A stretch of DNA of 64,000 bases from Adlercreutzia mucosicola DSM 19490. Lineage in GTDB: Bacteria > Actinomycetota > Coriobacteriia > Coriobacteriales > Eggerthellaceae. The notes beneath the pieces were generated by a model. That model saw nothing but the letters and a program-made list of their open reading frames with translations. It had not been told where the DNA came from and made no database searches. Positions within the stretch are counted from its first letter, which is position 1; every line of letters begins with the position of its first letter. This document shows positions 34,774-42,907 of the stretch, one piece after another. Both the position numbers and the translations under genes were made by a program. The stretch spans positions 1 through 64,000 of the forward strand of contig NZ_AUGK01000007.1 in assembly GCF_000422625.1 (NCBI RefSeq). Reading direction: 5' to 3'.

Positions 34774-34847
34774 CGGGTATTATATTCGTGCGCCTGCTTA
34801 AGGAGCGCAATTTTGATTTCGCCAAATCCCACCAGAGGAGTGCCAAT

Positions 34848-35156
34848 ATGTATATCGTTGACGACATTTGCTATGCTGGCAATCCTTGCGATGAGGTGCG
34901 CGTGGTGCAGGCGACGCCTCTTAAGGGAGGGATGCTGCTGGTTCTCTTTTCGTCTGGAGAAAAGAAACTGTTCGACGCCCTTTCGGTCGAGGGTTCTGCG
35001 TTCGAGCCCCTGAAAGACGAATCGATTTTCACCTCGATTTCCGTTCAGCATGGTTTTGTCTCCTGGGCCGACAGGGCCATAGATTTGGCGCCGGAATACA
35101 TATACGACAACAGCGTGCCCTATAGCGAATGCGACGATCTGCTCGAGTGCGCGTGA
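34848..35156 (+). CDS. DUF2442 protein, likely antitoxin partner of Fic
   Basis: The 102-residue product has the DUF2442 pattern: MYIVDDICYAG, LLVLFSSGEKKLFD, FEPLKDESIFTSISVQ and the end WADRAIDLAPEYIYDNSVPY. Such proteins commonly sit before toxin genes. AGAGGAG eight bases before ATG 34848 sets the start. Its stop overlaps a GTG that starts the Fic gene (GTGA, 35153-35156), so the pair is translationally coupled and this protein is a candidate antitoxin or target-binding partner. Confidence 0.8.
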   Translation: MYIVDDICYAGNPCDEVRVVQATPLKGGMLLVLFSSGEKKLFDALSVEGSAFEPLKDESIFTSISVQHGFVSWADRAIDLAPEYIYDNSVPYSECDDLLECA

Positions 35157-35800
35157 GGGACGAAGGGTTGATCGAACGGCAGGTGGACGGCATGGTTCTT
35201 GGCAACAAGTTGGGCATAGGCAGTGATGCCGAATTGGCGCGCGAAGAGGAGCGCTTGACGAAAAAGCGCGCTCTGGAGCTGTTCGAAGGCAGCCTGCTCG
35301 ACGATTTTGAGGCGGGCACGTTCGCTGGCCTTGCTCGGATTCACGGGTATCTGTTCCAGGATGTGTATGACTTTGCCGGGCAGATGCGGCGGGAGAACAT
35401 CTCGAAGGGAGGCTTCCGTTTCGCTCCTTCGCTCTATTTGGGGGATGCGCTTTCGGCCATAGACCGAATGCCGCAGACGACCTTCGACGAGATCGTGGAG
35501 AAGTACGTGGAGATGAACGTCGCGCATCCCTTTCGCGAGGGCAACGGGCGCAGCATGAGGATCTGGCTCGACCTGATGCTAAAGCGCGCGTGCGGCGTTG
35601 TGGTCGACTGGAGCCTTGTGGACAAAGAGGATTACCTGCTTGCCATGGAGCGCAGCCCAATCAAGGATGTCGAGATCAAGGCATTGCTCAAAAGCGCGCT
35701 GACCGACCGGGTTGATGATCGGCAGACGTACATGAAGGGCATCGATGCCAGCTATCGTTATGAGGGCTACGGCACATACACGATGGAGGAGCTCGCCTAG
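35153..35800 (+). CDS. fic: Class III Fic-family protein adenylyltransferase
   Basis: The 215-residue product has NKLGIGSDAELAREEERLTK at its N-terminus, the catalytic loop HPFREGNGRSMRIW in the middle, and a C-terminal inhibitory motif SYRYEG that fits (S/T)xxxE(G/N). That C-terminal position defines class III Fic proteins such as the Neisseria enzyme, in which oligomerisation relieves inhibition. GTG 35153 is coupled to the DUF2442 stop; ATG 35192 (AGGTGGA upstream) would give a start closer to the family norm. A substitution (NGRSM where relatives have NGRST) is conservative. Confidence 0.88.
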   Translation: MRDEGLIERQVDGMVLGNKLGIGSDAELAREEERLTKKRALELFEGSLLDDFEAGTFAGLARIHGYLFQDVYDFAGQMRRENISKGGFRFAPSLYLGDALSAIDRMPQTTFDEIVEKYVEMNVAHPFREGNGRSMRIWLDLMLKRACGVVVDWSLVDKEDYLLAMERSPIKDVEIKALLKSALTDRVDDRQTYMKGIDASYRYEGYGTYTMEELA

Positions 35801-36005
35801 GGGGCGTTCTTCTGCTGGATCGTGGTTTTCGCAGCGGACCTGCTTGTGTTGAGTAGTGCAGTCCAAGCTGATGTGCGGCTGATGCTCCATGCGGTGGAGG
35901 TGGCGATTGAAAGCGCTGGCGGCAAGGTGGTCCGCATCTCGGCGGCAACGTCCTGAGGGGGAGTGCGAGTTGCTAAAACAAATCAAGATCGCTAAAAGAA
36001 ATCAA
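35801..36005. other. Intergenic with possible gene tail
   Basis: An open stretch ending AGGKVVRISAATS* (stop at about 35954) looks like the end of a gene but has no recognisable domain or start. The segment AAATCAAGATCGC (about 35975) echoes the sequence left of the cassette. Confidence 0.3.
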
Positions 36006-36058
36006 AGCAGCTTCTTGCAAGCCCGATGATGCTCTTCGGCTCAAGGCCGAGTGCGCGT
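36006..36058 (+). repeat. Right 53-bp direct repeat of the DUF2442-Fic cassette
   Basis: Copy of 34721-34773 with seven differences, in the same orientation. The pair brackets exactly the DUF2442-Fic operon. Confidence 0.75.
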
Positions 36059-36146
36059 GAGGAACGAAAAGAAGCTGATCGGGCCGTGAGGGTGCTTGGT
36101 TTTTAGCGATAGGCAACGTGCTGTTCTTGTGGTACCCTTTTCGATT

Positions 36147-37289
36147 ATGGGATCAGTCATCAATGCGTATATAGCTACTTTCAGCGGAAGCTTCAATGTG
36201 GCCGTTCTGGTGTGGCCGTTGCTGTCGCTGTTGCTCAGCGTGCCGGTGCTGGTGGGGCTGTACCGACGCGACGGATGGCTGCCGCTTGCGACCGTGTTCG
36301 CCGTGTACGCGAGCATTCTCTATGCCGCCGGTCTTGTGTGCTTCACGCTGTATCCGCTGCCCACAGGCGATTCGGGGCCGGGCATCACCTACGGCATCCC
36401 GCCCATTCTCGACCCGCTCAACTTCATTCCCGCCATCCAGCGCGATGGTGTAGATGCGGTGCTCCAGCTCTTGCTCAACGTCGTGCTCTTCGTGCCGCTC
36501 GGCTTCATTGCGCGAACTCTTTTGAAGTTGAGGCCGTTGCCGACTTTGGCGTTGTCCTTTGCGGCCACCTGCCTTATCGAGACAGCCCAGCTCACCGGCT
36601 TGTTCGGGGTATACCCCTTCGCGTATAGGACATTCGAAGTGGATGACCTTATCTGCAACACGCTCGGCGGTGTGATCGGCTGGGGGCTGGGGCATTTGGC
36701 CGTGAAGCTGACTCAGCGCGAAGCGGAGGTGCTGCCGCCCGTTACCCATCGTCCTGGCTTCGTCCGGCGCGCAGTGGCGCTGTGGACCGACGCTATGATC
36801 ATCGACGTATGCTCGGTGGTGCCGCGCCTGATGGTCGTGATCGGTCTGAAGATGCTCTTGGGCGATGCCTTCGACGAGGCGATGCTGAACCGCGTCAACG
36901 CCGTCGTCTGGGTGGCTTGCTACATCGTCGCCTTCGCGGTGGTGGAGGTGGTCGTGCCCTGGAGGTGCGACGGCAGCACGCCGGCGGGCCTGTTCTACCG
37001 CATGTCGTGCGAGACGCGGCGGCGCACCGGTACCGCGCGCGTCGCCTTCTATGCGCTGCGGGCGGTCGTGTTGCTGCTCGTGCTCGTGTACCCGCAGTAC
37101 GCGGTGCTCCCGCTTGCCGTGTTCTACCTGGTTGCCCGCAAGATGCCCTACGACTTCGTTTCCGGAGCGGTTGCGGAGCCTGCGAGCGAAAGGGCCGCGC
37201 AGCCGGCGCACGGCACGGCGGATGCGCTGGCCGCGCGGGGTGCGGAAGGCGCGGAAAGCGCGGAAGATCGCGAGCTCTGCCTCTCCTAG
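36147..37289 (+). CDS. VanZ-family membrane protein with RDD domain
   Basis: The first half of the 380-residue product is VanZ-like: GLVCFTLYPLPTG, LDPLNFIPAIQRDGVD, LLLNVVLFVPLGF, CLIETAQLTGLFG and VDDLICNTLGGVIGW are the usual landmarks. The second half is an RDD-type membrane domain (RRAVALWTDAMIIDVC, then MSCETRRRTGTARVAFYALR). About eight helices in total, with a charged C-terminal tail. VanZ proteins give low teicoplanin resistance in some hosts, but most copies have no known role. ATG 36147 is the likely start; no strong ribosome site is visible. Confidence 0.85.
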   Translation: MGSVINAYIATFSGSFNVAVLVWPLLSLLLSVPVLVGLYRRDGWLPLATVFAVYASILYAAGLVCFTLYPLPTGDSGPGITYGIPPILDPLNFIPAIQRDGVDAVLQLLLNVVLFVPLGFIARTLLKLRPLPTLALSFAATCLIETAQLTGLFGVYPFAYRTFEVDDLICNTLGGVIGWGLGHLAVKLTQREAEVLPPVTHRPGFVRRAVALWTDAMIIDVCSVVPRLMVVIGLKMLLGDAFDEAMLNRVNAVVWVACYIVAFAVVEVVVPWRCDGSTPAGLFYRMSCETRRRTGTARVAFYALRAVVLLLVLVYPQYAVLPLAVFYLVARKMPYDFVSGAVAEPASERAAQPAHGTADALAARGAEGAESAEDRELCLS

Positions 37290-37292
37290 CCG

Positions 37293-37508
37293 CTAGCAGT
37301 TTCCCACGTAGACGTGCTTGAGGTGGCGACGGGCTATGGCGGCCAGCTGGTGCACGGTGGCGGGCGGCGTGGCACGCCCGTAGTTGGCGTCCACCACCCG
37401 CCCGCCCACGGCAACGCGTCCGTGGCAGGGCCCTGTCTGCCCCTCAGCCAGCCGACACCCATGGGGACAGATGGGGCAGGTGGCGCGCCTCGCACCCAAG
37501 CCGCCCAT
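37293..37508 (-). pseudogene. Radical SAM enzyme (AmmeMemoRadiSam type), internally deleted
   Basis: The 71 codons begin with CPICPHGCRLAEGQTGPCHG and VVDANYGRATPPA, which fits the N-terminus of the pyruvate formate-lyase activating enzyme-like AmmeMemoRadiSam protein. They continue directly into LAAIARRHLKHVYVGN, which fits the C-terminal part of the same family. The CxxxCxxC cluster motif and some 250 residues between are gone. The gene is thus a relic made by an internal in-frame deletion. Confidence 0.6.
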
Positions 37509-37514
37509 AACGCC

Positions 37515-38474
37515 CTAGCCCTTCTGCGTGGGGCGGCGCAGGGAAGAGGCGACGGCGCGGCCCTTGGTGCGGGCGGCGCCCATGACGGCGGTGGCGCCCC
37601 CGAAGTCGAGCCCCGTGATGATCTTCACGAGCTGCAGGAACAAGATGAGCACGAGCAGGGGAATGAGACAGCTCGTCACGATCATGACCGCCAGCGTGTC
37701 GATCATGGTGTTCAGCTGCTGCCCCAGGCTGTCGAGCGCCTGTTGGGCGCCCTGGGTCAGGCCGTTCCACCCGTCCTGCACGGCGCTCGCGATGCCGCCG
37801 AGCAGCCCCTGGTCCTCCTGGGCCTGCTCCTGGGTGTTCTCCTCCAGCTGCTCGGTAGCCTCCTGGGCGGCGGCGCTGGCGGCTGCGAGCGATTCGTCGA
37901 AGGTGGCGTCCACGTTATCGGTCAGCCACACGCTCACCGGCACCACGAGCGCCAGGGCGAGCCCGAAGGCCGCGAGCTTCGTGCCGAGCCGCTGCAGGTT
38001 CACCCGCGTGAGCGTTCCCCGCCGCAGGAACACGGCCACGGCGAACAGCGCGCAGGCCACCGGTATCAGAATGCCGAAGCCGAGGAACCCCAGCGTGGTC
38101 AGCAGGAACTTCTCCAGGTAGATCACCGCGAGGATGACCATGAAGTACGAGCTGAAGTCCACAAGTTTGTCGGCGATGGGCGTGCCCATGTCGTTGGGCA
38201 GCGCCGAGATGGCAGCCGAGGCGGCGGTCGTGGTGGTGGCAAGCACCATGACGTTGCCCTTCTTCTCGTCCAGGGTGCCGATGATGCCGGTGTAGGTCTC
38301 GGGGTTCGAGGCGATGTTCGCGAACACGATCAGCGAAACGAGGGCCACCGCCGCGAGCACGGCCGCGATGATGGCCTTCTCCTTCAGGGGCCGCTCGGGC
38401 TCGGGCGCCGGCTCCACAACGACTAGCTCCTGGGTTTCGACGGCGGTATCGGCGCTTGGCGGCAGGGAGTTCAT
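37515..38474 (-). CDS. Conserved multi-pass membrane protein
   Basis: The 319-residue product has a cytoplasmic N-terminus, a first helix (AIIAAVLAAVALVSLIVFAN), further helices near 115-160 and 185-205, and two C-terminal ones (MIVTSCLIPLLVLILFLQLV). A Gln/Glu-rich region (EATEQLEENTQEQAQEDQG) lies between helices and probably forms an exposed coiled segment. The family is not recognised. GGAAAGGAG before ATG 38474 sets the start; the open frame further upstream has no support. Confidence 0.65.
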   Translation of the reverse strand: MNSLPPSADTAVETQELVVVEPAPEPERPLKEKAIIAAVLAAVALVSLIVFANIASNPETYTGIIGTLDEKKGNVMVLATTTTAASAAISALPNDMGTPIADKLVDFSSYFMVILAVIYLEKFLLTTLGFLGFGILIPVACALFAVAVFLRRGTLTRVNLQRLGTKLAAFGLALALVVPVSVWLTDNVDATFDESLAAASAAAQEATEQLEENTQEQAQEDQGLLGGIASAVQDGWNGLTQGAQQALDSLGQQLNTMIDTLAVMIVTSCLIPLLVLILFLQLVKIITGLDFGGATAVMGAARTKGRAVASSLRRPTQKG

Positions 38475-38684
38475 GACGGCTCCTTTCCTCGGGGTTTCCG
38501 GGAAAGTATAGCGGCCGGCAGGCGCCGTCCTGGGATTTGATTGCGTATTGAAACCAGGCGCCCCGCCTGAGGCGATCTGTGACCGAATAGCCCGCATGGG
38601 GGATGCCGGCGGGCCCGGGCGGGCTGTATCATGGGTCACCGTAGGGTACGGCGTCTTGGGCGCCGTCGCGTGAAGGAGGTTCGC

Positions 38685-39128
38685 ATGCGCATCATCAACG
38701 GGGCCTTGGGCCTGCTGTTCTTCGGGCTGGGCGCCCTGGGTGCCGTGCTGCCCGTGCTGCCGACCACGCCGTTCCTCCTGCTGGCATCCTTCTTCTTCCT
38801 GCGCAGCTCCAAGCGGCTCGACGACTGGTTCCACGGCACGCGCCTCTACAAGCGCTATCTGGCCAATTTCATGGAGAACCGGCAGATGACCCTGCGCAGC
38901 AAGCTGCTATGCATGGCGCCCGGCGTCGTCATCATGTCCGTGCTCGCCGTTGTGCTGCCCTCGCCCTGGGCCAAGGCGGGCCTCATCTTCCTCGTGCTCT
39001 TCGAGATTTGGTACTTCGCCTTCCGCATCAAGACCGTCTCGGTGGACGAGGCGCGCCGTTGCGGCGAGGCTCGTCTGGCCCAAGGCGCGCCCTCCGACGA
39101 GATGGCCCCGGTCGGCGCGGGGGAGTAG
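38685..39128 (+). CDS. YbaN family (DUF454) inner-membrane protein
   Basis: The 147-residue product has the DUF454 sequence layout: LGLLFFGLGALGAVLPVLPT, then TPFLLLASFFFLRSSKRLDD and FHGTRLYKRYLANF, followed by two further helices. Function is unknown in this family. A strong AAGGAGG eight bases before ATG 38685 fixes the start. Confidence 0.88.
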   Translation: MRIINGALGLLFFGLGALGAVLPVLPTTPFLLLASFFFLRSSKRLDDWFHGTRLYKRYLANFMENRQMTLRSKLLCMAPGVVIMSVLAVVLPSPWAKAGLIFLVLFEIWYFAFRIKTVSVDEARRCGEARLAQGAPSDEMAPVGAGE

Positions 39129-39473
39129 CGATCGGCCCCTCGGGGTGCGTCGGCCGATGCCTCCCCGGTTCGCGTGCGAGCGGCCGGGCTCCCACGGGCG
39201 CTGCCGACCGTTCCCCCGCTGGCTTGCCGCCTCGCCTTGTGCGCGCCGCAAGGCGGGCGTACAATCCCGCCTTGCGCTTTCTTGCTGATTCAATGACTCA
39301 TAGTTGAGCGGGCCGCCCGGGTCTTGGGGCGGTGCTGTGCCGTTGGCTCGGGAAGAGGCGCGCGGCCGCGGCCATCTGCCCGAGCCGCCGGGCCGACGAG
39401 TCGACGGCGCAGCTGCCGAGTCGCCGAGCCCCATCCGACACCGCCACGACCCAAGGAGCCGATTCCCCGAACT

Positions 39474-41174
39474 ATGCAGCAGCGCGACAAGATCAAGCCG
39501 ATTCTCTTCAGCATCATCAAGCATTCCAGCCCCGAGGAGCTTAAGCGGCAAATTCCCCGCGACATCGTGGCCGGCATCGTGGTGGCCATCGTGGCCCTGC
39601 CGCTGTCCATCGCCCTGGGCATCGCCTCGGGGGTGTCGCCCGAGCAGGGTCTCTACACTGCCATCGTGGCGGGCTTTCTCATCGCGTTTCTCGGCGGCAG
39701 CCGCGTGCAGATCTCGGGCCCCACAGCGGCCTTCGCCACCATTGTGGCGGGCATCGTGGCCACCGACGGCATGGACGGCCTCATCGCGGCCACCATCATC
39801 GCCGGCATCCTGCTCATCCTCATGGGCCTGTTCAAGCTGGGCGCCGTCATCCGCTTCGTGCCCTTCACCATCACCACGGGCTTCACGGCGGGCATTGCCG
39901 TGACGCTTGCCATCGGTCAGCTGAAGGACTTCCTCGGCCTGACCTATCCCGCCGGCACTGCGACGGTGGAGACCGTGGACAAGGTGGCGGCGCTGGCCGG
40001 CAACATCGCCACGGTGAACGCCCAGGCCTGCATCGTGGGCCTTGTCTGCCTGGCCGTGCTGTTCCTGTGGCCGCGCCTGGTGCCGCGGGTTCCCAGCTCG
40101 CTTATGGCGCTGTTCGCGGGCGTCGCGCTCGTGAGCGGCTTCGATTTGGATGTGCTCACCATCGGCGACCTCTACGCCATCAACAGCGGCCTGCCCGAGT
40201 TCCACCTGCCCCAGCTCAGCTTCGCGCTGTTCCGCGACCAGCTGGCCAACGGCGCCACCATCGCCATCCTGGCTGCCATCGAGTCGCTTCTGTCCTGCGT
40301 GGTGGCCGACTCCATGATCAGCTCCCATCACCGTGCCAACGACGAGCTGGTGGCCCAGGGCATCGGCAACATCGCGTCGGTGCTCTTCGGCGGCATTCCG
40401 GCCACCGGCGCCATCGCCCGCACGGCCGCGAACGTGAAGGCCGGCGGCCGCACGCCCATCGCCGGCATGGTGCACGCGCTCGTGCTCGTGGCCGTGCTCG
40501 CCTTCCTCATGCCCTATGCGGCGCTCATTCCCATGCCCGCCATCGCGGCCATCCTGCTGCACGTGGCCTACAACATGTGCGGCTGGCGCAACTTCGCGCA
40601 CCTGTGCCAGACGGCGTCGAAGGGGGCCGTGGCCACGCTGCTGCTCACCTTCGCGCTGACCATCGTCTTTGATCTGGTGATCGCCATTGCCGCGGGCATG
40701 CTCATCACCATGGTGCTGTTCATGAAGATGGTGAGCGAGGAGACCGAGGTGAAGGGCTGGAAGTACTACGGCGACGAGAACTCCGAGGTCACCCATTTGC
40801 GCGAGCTGCCGAAAAGCGTGCGCGTGTACGAGATCAACGGGCCGATGTTCTTCGGCATGACCGAGCGCATCGCCGACATCTCGGTGAAGGACTTCACCCG
40901 CTACCTGATCATCCGCATGCGCGGCGTGCCCTCGCTGGACGCCACGGGCATGAACGCCCTGGAGAACCTCTACGAGTACTGCAGCGCCCATGGCGTCAGC
41001 CTCATCTTCTCCCACGTGAACGAGCAGCCTATGAAGACCATGCGCCGCGCCGGCTTCGTCGACCTGGTAGGGGAGGAGCACTTCCGCACCTGCATCGACG
41101 ACGCCATCGCCCACGCCCGCGACCTGCTGGGGCGGGACGGCCGCGGCGGTAGGCCGGCCCCTCCGTCGGCCTGA
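39474..41174 (+). CDS. SulP-family anion transporter with STAS domain
   Basis: The 566-residue protein has the SulP/SLC26 core of about 12-14 helices, with the signature segment VALPLSIALGIASGVSPEQG near residues 40-60 and PTAAFATIVAGI. The C-terminal STAS domain (YLIIRMRGVPSLDATGMNAL) is complete. Likely substrates are sulfate, bicarbonate or dicarboxylates. ATG 39474 follows AAGGAGCC at a longish spacing of about 13; the 150 codons of open frame before it are out of the family. Confidence 0.92.
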   Translation: MQQRDKIKPILFSIIKHSSPEELKRQIPRDIVAGIVVAIVALPLSIALGIASGVSPEQGLYTAIVAGFLIAFLGGSRVQISGPTAAFATIVAGIVATDGMDGLIAATIIAGILLILMGLFKLGAVIRFVPFTITTGFTAGIAVTLAIGQLKDFLGLTYPAGTATVETVDKVAALAGNIATVNAQACIVGLVCLAVLFLWPRLVPRVPSSLMALFAGVALVSGFDLDVLTIGDLYAINSGLPEFHLPQLSFALFRDQLANGATIAILAAIESLLSCVVADSMISSHHRANDELVAQGIGNIASVLFGGIPATGAIARTAANVKAGGRTPIAGMVHALVLVAVLAFLMPYAALIPMPAIAAILLHVAYNMCGWRNFAHLCQTASKGAVATLLLTFALTIVFDLVIAIAAGMLITMVLFMKMVSEETEVKGWKYYGDENSEVTHLRELPKSVRVYEINGPMFFGMTERIADISVKDFTRYLIIRMRGVPSLDATGMNALENLYEYCSAHGVSLIFSHVNEQPMKTMRRAGFVDLVGEEHFRTCIDDAIAHARDLLGRDGRGGRPAPPSA

Positions 41175-41218
41175 GGCCCCGGTTGGGGTCGCGCGGGCTT
41201 TCATTCGCGGGCGGATCG

Positions 41219-41256
41219 CGTGCCATCTCGACGCCTGCGGGGGCCGAGATGGCACG
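41219..41256. terminator. Hairpin between convergent genes
   Basis: Perfect 12-bp arms CGTGCCATCTCG and its complement around a 14-base loop, between the ends of the SulP and XRE-zinc-ribbon genes. There is no U-tract, so termination strength is uncertain. Confidence 0.55.
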
Positions 41257-41267
41257 GCGACCTGGTT

Positions 41268-41738
41268 CTATTCGCTCGCGGGCTCGGTGCGCCAGCGCTT
41301 GAGCTGGGGGAGCACGGCGCCGAGCAGAGACACCGCCTCGTCGCGGGTGGCGAAGGCTCCCGACTCCACCATATGCGGGGCGCATAGCTCGATCATGTCG
41401 TCGACGGTCATGCCCTCGGTGTTCGCAGCCTCGTTGCCGCACCATTGGCACCAGTCCTCGGCGAAGGTGCCGTCGGGCAGGGGCGCTCGGTCTTCATCGC
41501 GGGTGAGGTACATGCCGCAGGCTTGGCAGAAGTGACCCGTCGGCGGCATTTCCAAGAGCTCGGCGATGGGCACGTCCAGGGTGATGGCCAGAAGCTTCGT
41601 CATGTCGATGCCGGGAGTGGTCTCGCCGGTTTCCCAGCGCGATATTGCCTGGCGGGTCACGAACAGTTTTTCAGCCAGCGTCTGCTGGGTGAACCCGGCC
41701 CGCTCGCGCAGCTCGGGCAGTTTGTCCTTCAGGGCCAT
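41268..41738 (-). CDS. XRE regulator with zinc-ribbon domain
   Basis: Residues 1-65 are an XRE helix-turn-helix (RERAGFTQQTLAEKLFVTRQ, then AISRWETGETTPGIDM). A zinc ribbon follows, GHFCQACGMYLTRDED then WCQWCGNEAA, giving two CxxC pairs, and the C-terminal MTVDDMIELCAPHMVESG is as in the zinc_ribbon_2 family. The ribbon may act as a sensor. Gene order suggests a stand-alone regulator; the target is not evident. Confidence 0.88.
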   Translation of the reverse strand: MALKDKLPELRERAGFTQQTLAEKLFVTRQAISRWETGETTPGIDMTKLLAITLDVPIAELLEMPPTGHFCQACGMYLTRDEDRAPLPDGTFAEDWCQWCGNEAANTEGMTVDDMIELCAPHMVESGAFATRDEAVSLLGAVLPQLKRWRTEPASE

Positions 41739-41938
41739 GGCGGCCTCCCTTTCTCAAGGCTCGCGCAGTTGCGCGCAAGCGGTGGTCTCGCGGTCTCTCG
41801 CAACCTCATTGAACCACGCCGCACCGCCTTCCGTAAAGCAACGGGCTGTTGCGCGGGGTGCGCGGGAGCGGGCGCGTCGGGCAGGGGCGGCGCCGACCGG
41901 CTGGCCACCGCCGCCCTGCTTCGGTTCTGCGCCAGAGA

Positions 41939-42718
41939 CTAGCCTTCGGCACCGCCCTGGTAGACCTCCACGGCCTTCACGAGGAAGGCGGTGGCGCCGG
42001 AGCCCGCGGCATCGTCGTAGTAAGCGGTGAAGCGCGGGTCGGCCAGGTATCCGCGCACGAGGCCGAGGTACTCGTCTTTTCCGTAACCCGGGCCCCAGTG
42101 GATGGCAATCCAGCGCTCGTGCATGCGGGCGAGCTCGGCTGCCTCCTCCGAGGCGGGGTCGTTTCCGGCCAGAGCCAGGCGCAGCTGCACCTTGATGGAC
42201 TCCTCCAGCAGCTCCTTGGCGTCCCACTCGTCGCGGGTGAGGGCCATCATGCGCTCGTTGGTAGCGTCGATGACGGCGTTGCCGTAGCGCTCGCGGGCCT
42301 CGCGGCCGTAGGTTTCCTCGAAGCTCTCAAGGCCCTGCTGCTTCAACTTCTCGAATGCGTCTTCGGTGCTCATGTTCGTAATCCCTTCGATAGCGTGTAG
42401 GGCCGCCTGTGTCCGGTGCAGGGCGGCGTCCAGCGATTTCTCCTGTGCGCGCAGGGTGCGGAGGTGCTTGAGGAGAGCGCCGTGGATGTTCGGCTCGTCA
42501 TCGCCCATGATGTGCTCGATGGCGGTCAGCGGAAGGCCGCAGGACCGCATCGCCATGATGTGGGCGAGTCGACGCTCGTCGGCGGCCGTGTACAGGCGAT
42601 AGCCCGCCTCGGTGCGCGCCGGGCGCAGAAGGCCGCGCTCCTCGTAGTAGCGCAGCGTGCGCGGGCTCACGCCCGAGGCGCGGGATACTTCGCCGATGGT
42701 CCTGGGCCGCTCTTTCAC
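41939..42718 (-). CDS. MerR-family regulator with TipAS ligand domain
   Basis: The N-terminal MerR domain is canonical (TIGEVSRASGVSPRTLRYYE, then RGLLRPARTEAGYRLYTAAD) and is followed by the dimer coiled coil. Residues from about 125 match the TipAS drug-binding fold (LESFEETYGREARERYGNAV, HERWIAIHWG, FTAYYDDAAGSGATAFL). Such proteins bind thiopeptides and other hydrophobic drugs and activate exporters or themselves. Its promoter has the 19-bp spacing expected for MerR control. Confidence 0.92.
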   Translation of the reverse strand: MKERPRTIGEVSRASGVSPRTLRYYEERGLLRPARTEAGYRLYTAADERRLAHIMAMRSCGLPLTAIEHIMGDDEPNIHGALLKHLRTLRAQEKSLDAALHRTQAALHAIEGITNMSTEDAFEKLKQQGLESFEETYGREARERYGNAVIDATNERMMALTRDEWDAKELLEESIKVQLRLALAGNDPASEEAAELARMHERWIAIHWGPGYGKDEYLGLVRGYLADPRFTAYYDDAAGSGATAFLVKAVEVYQGGAEG

Positions 42719-42751
42719 GGTATGCTCCCTTCAGGTTTCTCCGACGGCGCC

Positions 42752-42782
42752 AGTATGAACCTTCACGCAACGGGAAGGTCAA
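42752..42782 (-). promoter_or_regulatory. MerR-type promoter with 19-bp spacer and dyad
   Basis: On the minus strand -35 TTGACC (42777-42782) and -10 CATACT (42752-42757) are 19 bp apart, the long spacing that MerR regulators correct. The spacer is covered by a dyad ACCTTC-N9-GAAGGT (42759-42779). It lies 34 bases before the merR start. Confidence 0.75.
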
Positions 42783-42907
42783 GCTCGCAGGTTCGCGCGG
42801 GGATGGCGCGGGCGCGCAGCGGCGCGGAATGTCGCGGTTCTCTGGCCGTGTTACGAAGGCGAGGCCGTGAACCGGAATCGGTTCCGCCTGATCGCTCCTC
42901 TGCCTCC

